From Demequina sp. NBRC 110055 (GTDB taxonomy: Bacteria; Actinomycetota; Actinomycetes; Actinomycetales; Demequinaceae), in contig NZ_BBRL01000008.1 of NCBI RefSeq assembly GCF_002090135.1, positions 124,001-188,000 of the forward strand: a DNA stretch of 64,000 bases. Direction: 5' to 3'. Positions 19,225 to 27,464 of the stretch are shown in pieces; the stretch's first letter is position 1; each line of letters begins with the position of its first letter. The position numbers and the translations under genes are program-made. A model generated the notes under the pieces. It ran no database searches. It was given only the letters and a program-made list of their open reading frames with translations, and was not told where the DNA came from.

Positions 19225-19680
19225 CTAGCCGCGACGGGCCTGGTCGACGCCCTTGTTGGCGAGGGCGTCGGCACGCTCATTTCCTGGATCTCCCGCGTGA
19301 CCCTTGACCCAGACCCACTTGATGTCGTGGCGGGCGACCTGCTCGTCGAGTTCGATCCAGAGCTCCTTGTTCTTCACGGGCTTCTTGTCGCCAGTCTTCC
19401 AGCCGTTGCGCTTCCAGCCGTGGATCCACTTGGTGACGCCGTTCATGACGTACTGGGAGTCGACGTGCAGCGTGATCTGGCAGGGACGCTTCAGGAGCTT
19501 GAGGCCCTCGATGACGGCGGTGAGCTCCATGCGGTTGTTGGTGGTCTCGCGCTCGCCGCCGAAGATCTCCTTCTCGCGGCCGTTCCACACCATGAGGGTG
19601 CCCCACCCGCCCACGCCCGGGTTGCCCTTGCAGGCGCCGTCGGTCCACATGTCCACGTGTGCGGGGGCGTCGGAAGTCAC
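19225..19680 (-). CDS. rnhA: ribonuclease HI
   Basis: A 151-aa enzyme that cuts the RNA strand of RNA-DNA hybrids. The four metal-binding acidic residues are visible: Asp in [12 protein letters not shown], Glu in [11 protein letters not shown], Asp in LHVDSQYV and Asp in GNERADALA, plus the basic protrusion [16 protein letters not shown]. The length is standard for a single-domain enzyme. GTG start at 19680. Divergent from ybaK, which starts 20 bases away, so the two promoters overlap. Confidence 0.95.
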   Translation of the reverse strand: MTSDAPAHVDMWTDGACKGNPGVGGWGTLMVWNGREKEIFGGERETTNNRMELTAVIEGLKLLKRPCQITLHVDSQYVMNGVTKWIHGWKRNGWKTGDKKPVKNKELWIELDEQVARHDIKWVWVKGHAGDPGNERADALANKGVDQARRG

Positions 19681-19699
19681 CCCGAAACGATAGGACACA

Positions 19700-20200
19700 A
19701 TGGGGGCCATGGCCCGCACTGCACCCATCGGCACCCCGGCGCTGGCGCTGCTGGAGCGCGAGGGCGTTCCGCACGGCGTCCACACCTACGACCACGACCC
19801 GTCCGCGCAGCATTACGGGCTCGAGGCGGCGGAAAAATTGGGAGTTGACCCGGAGCAGCTGTTCAAGACGCTGTGCTTCGAGGCCGATGGCGTGCTCACC
19901 ATGGGGATCGTGCCCGTCTCGGGGTCGCTCGACCTGAAAGCCGCGGCGCGCGCGGCCGGGGCGAAGAAGACCTCGATGGCCGATCCCGCCGTCGCAGAGC
20001 GTGCGACGGGCTACGTGGTGGGCGGCATCTCGCCGCTGGGCGGCCGCAAGCGGCTCCCTGCGTTGCTGGACTCGTCCGCCTTCGACTTCGACGTCGTGTA
20101 CGTCTCCGGCGGCCGGCGGGGACTCGACGTCTCCCTCGCTCCCGCCGACCTGGTGCGCCTCACGGGCGCCTCCACCGCACCCATTGGCAAGGACTCATGA
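19700..20200 (+). CDS. ybaK: Cys-tRNA(Pro)/Cys-tRNA(Cys) deacylase YbaK
   Basis: A 166-aa trans-editing enzyme that hydrolyses mischarged Cys-tRNA(Pro). [28 protein letters not shown] and the [17 protein letters not shown] loop with its catalytic Gly-Gly region are the YbaK/EbsC pattern. AGGA stands four bases before the ATG at 19700; another ATG at 19709 is less well placed. Its last four bases overlap the next start (ATGA). Confidence 0.92.
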   Translation: MGAMARTAPIGTPALALLEREGVPHGVHTYDHDPSAQHYGLEAAEKLGVDPEQLFKTLCFEADGVLTMGIVPVSGSLDLKAAARAAGAKKTSMADPAVAERATGYVVGGISPLGGRKRLPALLDSSAFDFDVVYVSGGRRGLDVSLAPADLVRLTGASTAPIGKDS

Positions 20201-20928
20201 CTCTCGCTTCTGCTCCGCTCGACCACGACTACGCGGCGGCCCTCGCCGACGTGCGCGCCCGCGTTCACGTGGCCGAGGCCGCCTGCGGGCGCGCCGGGTC
20301 GGGCGTGCAGGTGCTGGTGGCGACGAAGGCGTGGGATGCGGGCGCGGCTGTCGGAGCGGTCGCCGGGGGCGCGCGCCTGGTGGGCGAGTCGCGGATGCAG
20401 GAGCTGGCGGACAAGGGCGAGGCGCTGCGCGAGGCGGGGGCCGTGGTGCACGTCATCGGGCAGTTGCAGCGCAACAAGGCGGCCATCGCGGTCGAGTACG
20501 CGGCGTGCGTGCAGACCGTGGACTCGCTGAGGCTCGCCGAGCGGCTGTCGCGGCTGTGTCTCGAGGCCGGGCGCGACCTGCAGGTGATGATTCAGGTCAA
20601 CGTGTCGGGCGAGGAGTCCAAGGCGGGAGTCGCGCCTGCGGAGGCGCTCTCGCTTGCCGCGGCCGTGCAGGCGTTGCCCGCGCTCGAGGTGGTGGGCTTC
20701 ATGACGATCGGCCTCAACTCCCCCGTCGAGGACGATGTGCGGGCCGGGTATCGGGTGTTGCGGGAGATCAGGGATACCGCCTTGATCTCGTCCGAGCGTG
20801 GCGCGATTGATTTGTCGAGCGCGTGGCAGCTGTCGATGGGGATGTCGGGCGACCTTGAATGGGCGATCGCGGAGGGCGCGACCATGGTGCGCGTGGGGAC
20901 GGCCGTGATGGGTGAGCGGACCGCATGA
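20197..20928 (+). CDS. YggS-family pyridoxal-phosphate homeostasis protein
   Basis: A 243-aa single-domain PLP protein of the YggS/PROSC family, which buffers pyridoxal phosphate and affects amino acid pools. LVATKAWDAGA carries the PLP-binding Lys, then VGESRMQELADKGEAL, HVIGQLQRNKA, QVNVSGEESKAGV and LSMGMSGDLEWAIAEGATMVRVG, which are the family's phosphate-binding elements. Starts inside the ybaK stop and overlaps the helicase start (ATGA), so these three genes form one coupled unit. Confidence 0.92.
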   Translation: MTLASAPLDHDYAAALADVRARVHVAEAACGRAGSGVQVLVATKAWDAGAAVGAVAGGARLVGESRMQELADKGEALREAGAVVHVIGQLQRNKAAIAVEYAACVQTVDSLRLAERLSRLCLEAGRDLQVMIQVNVSGEESKAGVAPAEALSLAAAVQALPALEVVGFMTIGLNSPVEDDVRAGYRVLREIRDTALISSERGAIDLSSAWQLSMGMSGDLEWAIAEGATMVRVGTAVMGERTA

Positions 20929-23615
20929 GTTCCCCGTCCCCCCTCCTCGCGGCCCTACCCGCCGCCTCCGACGGCGCTAAGCCCGACCCCGACGCCTTGT
21001 ACGAGGCCTTCGCGACCTGGGCCGCCGACACCGGATTGCCGCTGTACCCGCATCAGGACGAGGCGCTCATGGAGATCGTCTCCGGCTCGCACGTCATCCT
21101 CGCCACCCCCACGGGATCGGGAAAGTCGCTGGTCGCGGCGGGCGCACACTTCGCCGCGCTGGCCGCCGAGCGCGCCGGCACGGGAGCCCGCACCTACTAC
21201 ACGGCGCCACTGAAGGCCCTGGTATCCGAGAAGTTCTTCAACCTCATCGACCTGTTCGGTTCCGAGAACGTGGGGCTGATGACGGGCGACTCCGCGGTCA
21301 ACGCGGACGCGCCGATCATCTGCTGCACCGCCGAGATTCTCGCCAACCTCGCCCTGCGCGACGGCGCCGCGACCGAGGCGTCGATCGTCGTCATGGACGA
21401 GTTCCACTTCTACGCCGACCCGCAGCGAGGCTGGGCATGGCAGGTGCCGCTGCTGGAGCTGCCGCAGGCGCAGTTCGTGCTGATGTCGGCCACGCTGGGC
21501 GACACCTCGTGGCTCGTCGAGGACCTCTCCGAGCGCACCGGGCGCGCCGTCGCCGAGGTCACCACGGCCGAGCGCCCCGTGCCGCTCACATTTGAATACA
21601 TCCTGGAGCCGCTGCCCGAGGTCGTGGAGCGGCTCGTCGAGTCCGGCAAGTCGCCGGCATACATCGTCCACTTCACGCAGAAGGACGCGGTGGAGCGCGC
21701 CCAGGCGTTGCTCAGCATGCAGGTCGCCACCAAGGCGGAGCGCGCCGCGATCGCAGAGGCTCTGGACGGGATCCGCTTTGGCACGGGATTCGGTAAGACG
21801 CTCAGCAAGTTCCTGCGCGCGGGCATCGGCGTCCACCACGCGGGCATGCTGCCCAAGTACCGGCGCATCGTCGAGCGCCTCACCCAGCAGGGACTGCTCA
21901 AGGTGGTGTGCGGCACCGACACCCTCGGCGTCGGCATCAACGTCCCCATCCGCACCGTGCTGCTGACGAGCCTCGTCAAGTACGACGGCGAGCGGATGCG
22001 CCACCTCAGCGCCCGCGAGTTCCACCAGATCGCGGGCCGCGCAGGCCGCGCCGGGTACGACACGGAGGGCGACGTCCTCGTCATGGCCCCCGAGCACGTC
22101 ATCGAGAACCGCAAGGCGCTCCTCAAGGCGGGCGACGACCCCAAAAAGCGCAAGAAGATCGTCCGCAAGTCCGCCCCGCAGGGGTCGGTCAACTGGACCG
22201 ATGCCACCTTCGAGCGCCTGCGCGACGCCGAGCCCGAGCCACTGACCAGCCGCTTTGCCGTCACGCACGCGATGGTCCTCAGCATCCTCGCCCGGGGCCA
22301 GGCCAACCCCTGGCTGGACCGCGAACCGCAGGACCCGGTGCAAGCCATGAGTCACCTGCTGGGCGCGCTCCACGAAACCGACGCCCAGCGCTCCGCCCAC
22401 GCGCGCCAGGCCCTGCGCATTGCGCGCTCGCTCAAGATCGCCGGCGTCGTTGAACAGCTTCGTGTCCCGGACCCGTCGCACCCGCGCGGACAGCGCCCCA
22501 CCATGCGCCTGGTGGTGGACGTCCCGCGAAACTTCGCCCTCAACCAGCCGCTGTCCCCCTTCGCGCTGGCCGCGATGGACCTGCTCAACGTCGAGGCGCC
22601 GGACCACGCCCTCGACGTGGTCTCGGTGATCGAGTCGACCCTGTCGGACCCGCGCCAGGTCCTCATCGCGCAGCAGCATGCCGCCCGCGGCGAGGCGATC
22701 GCGGCGATGAAGGCGGACGGGATCGAGTACGAGGAGCGCATGGAACTCATGGAGGAGGTCACGTGGCCGCGGCCGCTGGCCGATCTCCTCGAGCCCGCCT
22801 TCATCACCTACCGGCGCGCTAACCCCTGGGTGCTCGACGCGGAGCTGTCGCCCAAGTCCGTGGTGCGCGACATGCTCGAGAAGGCGATGTCCTTCGGCGA
22901 CCTCGTCTCGGTCTACGGCCTGGAGCGCACCGAGGGCGTGGTGCTGCGCTACCTCGCGGAGGCTTACCGCGCCATGCGTCAGACGGTCCCCGAGGAGCAC
23001 CGCACCGACGAGGTCGCGGCGATCACGGACTGGCTCGGGGAACTCGTGCGCTCGACCGACTCGTCCCTGCTCGACGAGTGGGAACGCCTCATGAACCCCG
23101 ATGCCGTGGTCGCCGACGACGCCGACCCCGCCTCTGCGGGTCTCACCCCGGCGATGGCGGGCCCGGCGCGCCCGATGACGGGCAACCCCAGGGTGCTGCG
23201 CCGCCTCGTGGGCAACGCGATGTTCCGCCGGGTGGAGCTCGCGGCGCGCGAGAACTACGCGGCGCTGGGCGCGCTCGACGGGCGTTCGGGCTGGACGGCC
23301 GATGCCTGGCGCGACGCCCTCGATCCGCTCTTCGAGGCCCAGGGAGACGACGCGATCGGGATCGGCCCCGAGGCCCGCTCGGCGGCGCTGCTGACGTTCG
23401 TGGAGCCGGGAGGCGACCACGGAGAGGGGCGCGCGCAGGCGGCGCTGGCGGCCACCGCGGAGGGAAGCCTCCCCGAGGGCACGTGGCTGGTGCGCCAGGT
23501 GCTGGCGGACCCGGCCGGAGACCACGACTGGGCCATCACGGCGCTCGTGGACCTCGAGGCCTCGGACGAGGCGGGAGCACCGGTGATAGAGGTCCTGGCG
23601 GTCGGCCCCCAATAG
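20925..23615 (+). CDS. Ski2-like DEAD/DEAH-box helicase with DUF3516
   Basis: An 896-aa superfamily 2 helicase. Motif I ATPTGSGKS, motif II MDEFHFY (DExH variant), motif III MSATLGD, and in the second RecA domain GVHHAGMLPKYRR, GTDTLGVGINVP and motif VI QIAGRAGRAG are intact. The C-terminal half is the DUF3516 region typical of actinobacterial members. Ski2-like enzymes remodel structured RNA, often in RNA turnover; this group has not been studied in detail. Long open frames on the opposite strand here are codon-bias artefacts. Confidence 0.93.
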   Translation: MSSPSPLLAALPAASDGAKPDPDALYEAFATWAADTGLPLYPHQDEALMEIVSGSHVILATPTGSGKSLVAAGAHFAALAAERAGTGARTYYTAPLKALVSEKFFNLIDLFGSENVGLMTGDSAVNADAPIICCTAEILANLALRDGAATEASIVVMDEFHFYADPQRGWAWQVPLLELPQAQFVLMSATLGDTSWLVEDLSERTGRAVAEVTTAERPVPLTFEYILEPLPEVVERLVESGKSPAYIVHFTQKDAVERAQALLSMQVATKAERAAIAEALDGIRFGTGFGKTLSKFLRAGIGVHHAGMLPKYRRIVERLTQQGLLKVVCGTDTLGVGINVPIRTVLLTSLVKYDGERMRHLSAREFHQIAGRAGRAGYDTEGDVLVMAPEHVIENRKALLKAGDDPKKRKKIVRKSAPQGSVNWTDATFERLRDAEPEPLTSRFAVTHAMVLSILARGQANPWLDREPQDPVQAMSHLLGALHETDAQRSAHARQALRIARSLKIAGVVEQLRVPDPSHPRGQRPTMRLVVDVPRNFALNQPLSPFALAAMDLLNVEAPDHALDVVSVIESTLSDPRQVLIAQQHAARGEAIAAMKADGIEYEERMELMEEVTWPRPLADLLEPAFITYRRANPWVLDAELSPKSVVRDMLEKAMSFGDLVSVYGLERTEGVVLRYLAEAYRAMRQTVPEEHRTDEVAAITDWLGELVRSTDSSLLDEWERLMNPDAVVADDADPASAGLTPAMAGPARPMTGNPRVLRRLVGNAMFRRVELAARENYAALGALDGRSGWTADAWRDALDPLFEAQGDDAIGIGPEARSAALLTFVEPGGDHGEGRAQAALAATAEGSLPEGTWLVRQVLADPAGDHDWAITALVDLEASDEAGAPVIEVLAVGPQ

Positions 23616-23636
23616 CGGCCTCCCGCAGCACTTCGG

Positions 23637-23668
23637 CGCCCCGAAATCTCCTTTTCGGCCCATCTACC
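23637..23668 (-). repeat. hairpin resembling the units of the 33.4-kb palindrome
   Basis: On the minus strand this reads GGTAGATGGGCC, a 6-bp stem CCGAAA / TTTCGG, then GGGGC. GGTAGATG followed by a GCC and ATTTCGG is also the plan of the outer arms at 33399-33548. It may act as the helicase terminator. Confidence 0.45.
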
Positions 23669-23685
23669 AGGCATATCAGGGCCAC

Positions 23686-23704
23686 TTAAGAAAGGCTTGC
23701 CTTG
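23686..23704. promoter_or_regulatory. candidate DtxR/IdeR iron box
   Basis: TTAAGAAAGGCTTGCCTTG matches the 19-bp DtxR/IdeR consensus TTAGGTTAGGCTAACCTAA at about 12 positions, including the central AGGCT and CCT. It ends 37 bases before the VIT1-type transporter start, the expected place for iron control of an iron-sequestering transporter. Not verified by a scoring matrix. Confidence 0.4.
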
Positions 23705-23741
23705 CTGGCGGGCGACCATCGCATCGGCCTAACCTGGCCCC

Positions 23742-24455
23742 ATGACGCCCGCTGACACCCACCACATCGACGAGGAATCCGTCTCCCGACGGCTCAATGC
23801 GCTGCGTGCAGCGGTGCTTGGCGCGAACGACGGCATCGTCTCGATCGCGGGCCTCGTCATCGGTGTGGCGGCGGCCACCCCTGACAACCACGGCGCCATC
23901 CTGGCCGCGGGCGTCGCGGGCCTCGTCGCCGGCGCCCTGTCGATGGCGGTCGGCGAGTACGTGTCCGTCAGTTCCCAGTCGGACGCCGAGAAGTCGCAGC
24001 TGCGCCGCGAACACCGCTGGCACCAGGTGCGCCCCGAGTGGGAGCTCGAGCAGCTCGTCGAGCTCAACATGGAGACGGGGATGAGCGAGGAGACAGCCCG
24101 CAAGGCCGCCGAGGAGCAGACGGCACACGACCCCGTCGCCATCCACGCGCGCATGCACCTGGGCATCGACCCAGACGAGATCACCAACCCCTGGCACGCG
24201 GGCTGGGCCTCGCTGTTGGCGTTCAGCGCGGGAGGACTGCTGCCGCTGCTGACCATCCTCCTGGTGCCGACGGCCTGGCAGATCCCCACGACCTACGTCG
24301 CGGTGATCGTCGCGCTGGCCCTCACGGGCTTCGAGGCGGCACGCTGGGCCCACTCCCCCCGCAAGCGCTCGGTGCTGCGCAACATCGCGGGTGGCACGCT
24401 CGCCATGGGCATTACCTGGGTGATCGGCTCGCTGCTGGGCGTCGCGGTCGCCTAG
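23742..24455 (+). CDS. VIT1/CCC1-family iron/manganese transporter
   Basis: A 237-aa membrane protein. LRAAVLGANDGIVSIAGLVIG is the helix-1 signature with the conserved Asp, and SMAVGEYVSVSSQSDAE the helix-2 region with Met/Glu ligands; a Glu-rich cytoplasmic metal-binding segment (about 90-150) precedes three more helices. Family members move Fe(II) or Mn(II) out of the cytoplasm or into stores. The iron-box-like site upstream fits iron-dependent control. Confidence 0.9.
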   Translation: MTPADTHHIDEESVSRRLNALRAAVLGANDGIVSIAGLVIGVAAATPDNHGAILAAGVAGLVAGALSMAVGEYVSVSSQSDAEKSQLRREHRWHQVRPEWELEQLVELNMETGMSEETARKAAEEQTAHDPVAIHARMHLGIDPDEITNPWHAGWASLLAFSAGGLLPLLTILLVPTAWQIPTTYVAVIVALALTGFEAARWAHSPRKRSVLRNIAGGTLAMGITWVIGSLLGVAVA

Positions 24456-24474
24456 CCCGTTAGCGTAGCCGCCG

Positions 24475-25533
24475 CTACGGCACCAGGCCGATCCACTCGT
24501 CGGTCGAGAACTTCGACTCCACGAGCGCCTCAGCCTCGGCGAGCTCGTCGGGAGTCACAGCCCCGACGTGGGTCGAGTAGCGGCCAGAGAAGTGCGCGAG
24601 GAACGCGTCGATGATGTCTTCTCGCGCCATGCCGGTCTGGCTGCGTAGCGGGTCCACACGCTTGTTCGCGCTCTTGGTGCCCTTGTCGGACATTTTCTCG
24701 CGGCCGATGCGCAGGGTCTCCATCATCGCGTCCGCGTCGATGTCGTACGCCATCGTCACGTGGTGGAGGACGGCGCCGGAGGCGTAACGCTTCTGGGCGG
24801 CGCCGGCGATCTTGCCGTGCTCGGAGGCGATGTCGTTGAGCGGCACGTAGCGGGCCTTGATGCCCACGTCGGCGAGCGCGCCCAGCACCCAGTCGTCGAG
24901 GAACGCGTAGGACTGCTCGAAGCTCAGCCCCTCGACGAGCGAGGGCGGCACCGACAGCGAGTACGTAATGGTGTTACCAGGCTGAACGAACATCGCGCCG
25001 CCGCCGGAGACGCGGCGTGTGACGGTAATGTCGTGCTTGGCGGCGCCCTCGGGGTCGACCTCATTAGTCAGCGACTGGAAGGAGCCGATGATGACGGCGT
25101 TCGAGGCCCACTCCCAGATGCGCAGGGTGGGCGCGCGGCGACCGTCGGCCACGCGGCGCGACAGCACGTCGTCGATCGCCATCTGCAGGTGAGGAGCGCG
25201 TGGCTCGTCGTGCAGCACCTCGAAGGTGTGGTCGTGCCAGCCGGTGGCGTGGCCCAGTGCGCGGCGCACGGCGATGGCGACGGCCTCGGGGCTGAAGCCC
25301 ACAAAGTGGGCGTCGGGGCCGGCGGCGCGCTGGACGGCGGCGGCAAGGTCGGCGACGCTCGCGGAAACCGGCATGCCCGTGAGGGCGAGGCGGATCTCGT
25401 GGATCGCCTCGGCGGGTTCGAGGAAGAAGTCTCCGGAGATGACCACCCGGTTCAGGGTGTCGCCGTCGGCCTCGACGTCCGCGATGACGAGCTTGCCGCC
25501 AGGGACCTTATATTCACCGTGCATGCGCACCAT
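24475..25533 (-). CDS. lipoate-protein ligase family protein with the accessory domain at the N-terminus
   Basis: A 352-aa protein. Residues about 1-75 (HGEYKVPGGKLVIADVEADG, then ISGDFFLEP) resemble the small accessory domain that normally forms the C-terminus of LplA. The catalytic domain follows: RIWEWASNAVIIGSFQS, RRVSGGGAMFVQPGNTITYS and GKIAGAAQKRYASGAVLHH with the lipoyl-AMP Lys. It should attach lipoate or octanoate to E2 subunits. The ATG at 25533 is favoured over one at 25608 as it starts the domain. The order is a circular permutation of E. coli LplA. Confidence 0.85.
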   Translation of the reverse strand: MVRMHGEYKVPGGKLVIADVEADGDTLNRVVISGDFFLEPAEAIHEIRLALTGMPVSASVADLAAAVQRAAGPDAHFVGFSPEAVAIAVRRALGHATGWHDHTFEVLHDEPRAPHLQMAIDDVLSRRVADGRRAPTLRIWEWASNAVIIGSFQSLTNEVDPEGAAKHDITVTRRVSGGGAMFVQPGNTITYSLSVPPSLVEGLSFEQSYAFLDDWVLGALADVGIKARYVPLNDIASEHGKIAGAAQKRYASGAVLHHVTMAYDIDADAMMETLRIGREKMSDKGTKSANKRVDPLRSQTGMAREDIIDAFLAHFSGRYSTHVGAVTPDELAEAEALVESKFSTDEWIGLVP

Positions 25534-25569
25534 TGTCTCGCCGTTTGCGAGCTCCCAAGACACAGATAT

Positions 25570-25618
25570 GGCCGATGCGATGGCGGGCCCGCGTACGGGC
25601 CTCGCCACGGCATCGGCC
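25570..25618 (-). terminator. terminator built from an inverted pair of the 9-bp word
   Basis: GGCCGATGC at 25570-25578 and GCATCGGCC at 25610-25618 form the base of a long imperfect hairpin whose inner arms include TGGCG and GGGCCC-like pairing. It lies 13 bases beyond the cimA stop codon. Confidence 0.65.
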
Positions 25619-25630
25619 GGCTGAAGTGAT

Positions 25631-27226
25631 TTAGCGCCTCGCGACGCCCTCCTTGAGCAGGCCGTAGACGAGGGAATCGACGAGCGCCTCCCAGGCGGCC
25701 TCGATGATGTTGGGGCCCACGCCGACCGTGCGCCAGGTGCGGCCGGTCTCGCGGTGGACGGTCGTGATGAGCACGCGGGTGATCGCGTCGGTGCCGTGGC
25801 TGGCCTCCATGATGCGCACCTTGAAGTCGCTCAGCTCGAAGTCCTCGATCTCGGGATAGGCGCCCTTGAGGGAGGTGCGCAGGGCGTGGTCGAGGGCGTT
25901 GACCGGACCGTTGCCCTCGCCCACGGCGACAATCCGGTTGCCGCCGGCGTGGAGCTTGATGACGGCCTCGGCATCGGCGTCGGTGGGGTCGCCGGGCTTC
26001 GAGGAGACGCGCACGCGCCAGGTCTCGACGTCCCAGAAGGCGTTGTCTTCGCCCAGCTCGGAGCGCAGCAGGAGCTCGAAGGAGGCGTCTGCGGCATCAA
26101 AGGTGTAGCCGGCGGCCTCGGCATGCTTGACGCGGTCGGTGACGCGGCCCAGCAGCTCGCCCTGACCCTCGAGGTCGAAGCCGAGCTCCTTGCCCTTGAG
26201 CTCGATGCTCGCACGCCCCGCCATGTCGGACACCAGCATGCGGAGGCCGTTGCCGACCTTCTCGGGCTGAGTGTGCTGGTAGAGGTCGGGGTCCACGCGG
26301 ATGGCGCTCGCGTGAAGGCCGGCCTTGTGGGCGAAGGCACTCGCGCCCACGTAGGGCTGGCGGGCGAAGGGGGCGATGTTGGTGATCTCGGAGATCGCGT
26401 GGGCGATGCGGGTGGCTTCGGTGAGCCCGTCGCCCTTGAGGACGGTCATGCCCTTCTTGATCTCGAGGTTGGCGACGACCGAGATGATGTCGGCGTTGCC
26501 GGTGCGCTCGCCGTAGCCGTTGATGCAGCCCTGGACGTGGGTGGCGCCGGCGGCGACGGCGGCCATCGAGTTGGCGACGGCGCACCCGGAGTCGTTGTGG
26601 GCGTGCATGCCGAGCGGCAGGTCCACCTGGCCGCGGACGGCGCGGACGATCTCGGTGACATCATCGGGCAGCATGCCGCCGTTGGTGTCGCACAGGCACA
26701 GGGTGTCGGCGCCGCCGTTGACGGCGGCCTCGAGCGCGCGCATGGAGTAGGCGGCGTCGAAGCGGTAGCCGTCGAAGAAGTGCTCGGCGTCCATGATGAC
26801 ACGGCGGCCCTCGCCGGTGAGGAACGCGAAGGTCTCCTCGATCATGGCGAGGTTCTCGTCGGGGCTCACGCGCAGGGCGCGCTCGGCGTGGCGGATGTCG
26901 GCCTTGCACACCAGGGTGATGATGGGCGCCTCGGAGTCGAGCAGGGCGCGAACCTGGGGGTCGGAGGCGGCGGTGGTGCCGGCCTTGCGCGTCATGCCGA
27001 AGGCGGCGAGCTGGGCGTGGCGGAAGGACAGCTCCTTGGCGGCGAGGCCAAAGAACTCGGTGTCCTTGGGGACGGCGCCGGGCCAGCCACCCTCGATGAC
27101 TCCCACGCCGAGCTCGTCAAGCAGGGGCGCGATCGCCATCTTGTCGGCGACCGAGAGGTTCATGCCCTCCTGCTGGGCGCCGTCGCGCAGGGTGGTGTCG
27201 TAGACCTCGACCGTGAGATCCGTCAT
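25631..27226 (-). CDS. cimA: (R)-citramalate synthase
   Basis: A 531-aa enzyme condensing acetyl-CoA and pyruvate to citramalate, the entry of the threonine-independent isoleucine route. VYDTTLRDGAQQEG is the LeuA/CimA active-site opening, HAHNDSGCAVANS supplies the metal His pair and GCINGYGERTGNADI follows; the C-terminal third is the LeuA allosteric domain that senses isoleucine. Length and the EGMNLSV sequence favour the CimA (TIGR00977) branch over LeuA. GGGAGG precedes the ATG. Preceded by an Ile leader peptide and attenuator, and followed by a hairpin terminator. Confidence 0.92.
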   Translation of the reverse strand: MTDLTVEVYDTTLRDGAQQEGMNLSVADKMAIAPLLDELGVGVIEGGWPGAVPKDTEFFGLAAKELSFRHAQLAAFGMTRKAGTTAASDPQVRALLDSEAPIITLVCKADIRHAERALRVSPDENLAMIEETFAFLTGEGRRVIMDAEHFFDGYRFDAAYSMRALEAAVNGGADTLCLCDTNGGMLPDDVTEIVRAVRGQVDLPLGMHAHNDSGCAVANSMAAVAAGATHVQGCINGYGERTGNADIISVVANLEIKKGMTVLKGDGLTEATRIAHAISEITNIAPFARQPYVGASAFAHKAGLHASAIRVDPDLYQHTQPEKVGNGLRMLVSDMAGRASIELKGKELGFDLEGQGELLGRVTDRVKHAEAAGYTFDAADASFELLLRSELGEDNAFWDVETWRVRVSSKPGDPTDADAEAVIKLHAGGNRIVAVGEGNGPVNALDHALRTSLKGAYPEIEDFELSDFKVRIMEASHGTDAITRVLITTVHRETGRTWRTVGVGPNIIEAAWEALVDSLVYGLLKEGVARR

Positions 27227-27284
27227 GGGTGCCTCCCGAAGGCTGGTTGCTTCACACCGTGTCGCCTCGGCGACACCTTCCCAA

Positions 27285-27343
27285 CAAAAAAGCCCCCCAG
27301 GTACGGGAGGCTAGCGCGTCGGGAGGGTGTCGCCGACGCGCTA
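27285..27343 (-). promoter_or_regulatory. transcription attenuator of cimA
   Basis: On the transcript, a perfect 10-bp hairpin (arms at 27334-27343 and 27312-27321, TAGCGCGTCG) begins within the leader-peptide stop codon. It is followed by an intrinsic terminator (stem 27291-27312, AGCCTCCC with TGGGGGGCT, then six U). The loop of the first hairpin contains CCCTCCC, nearly identical to the first terminator arm, so it could pair with the GGGGGG arm instead and act as antiterminator. Ribosome stalling on Ile codons would decide between them. Confidence 0.75.
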
Positions 27344-27367
27344 CGGAATGATGATCGCGGTGTGCAT
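27341..27367 (-). CDS. isoleucine leader peptide of cimA
   Basis: An 8-residue peptide, MHTAIIIP, with three consecutive Ile codons (ATC ATC ATT) immediately before Pro and the stop. Its stop codon lies in the first arm of the attenuator hairpin. No clear ribosome site; CATACT lies seven bases upstream of the ATG, so the transcript may be leaderless. The position ahead of an isoleucine-pathway gene strongly supports ribosome-mediated attenuation. Confidence 0.75.
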   Translation of the reverse strand: MHTAIIIP

Positions 27368-27464
27368 CGTGGCCAGTATGGCACAAGGGTGTACTGCCAG
27401 CGCCGATGCTGCTGCCGCGGCATCACTGCCGGCCCGACCCCGGGGCGGAGTTCTCCCCGGTGGT

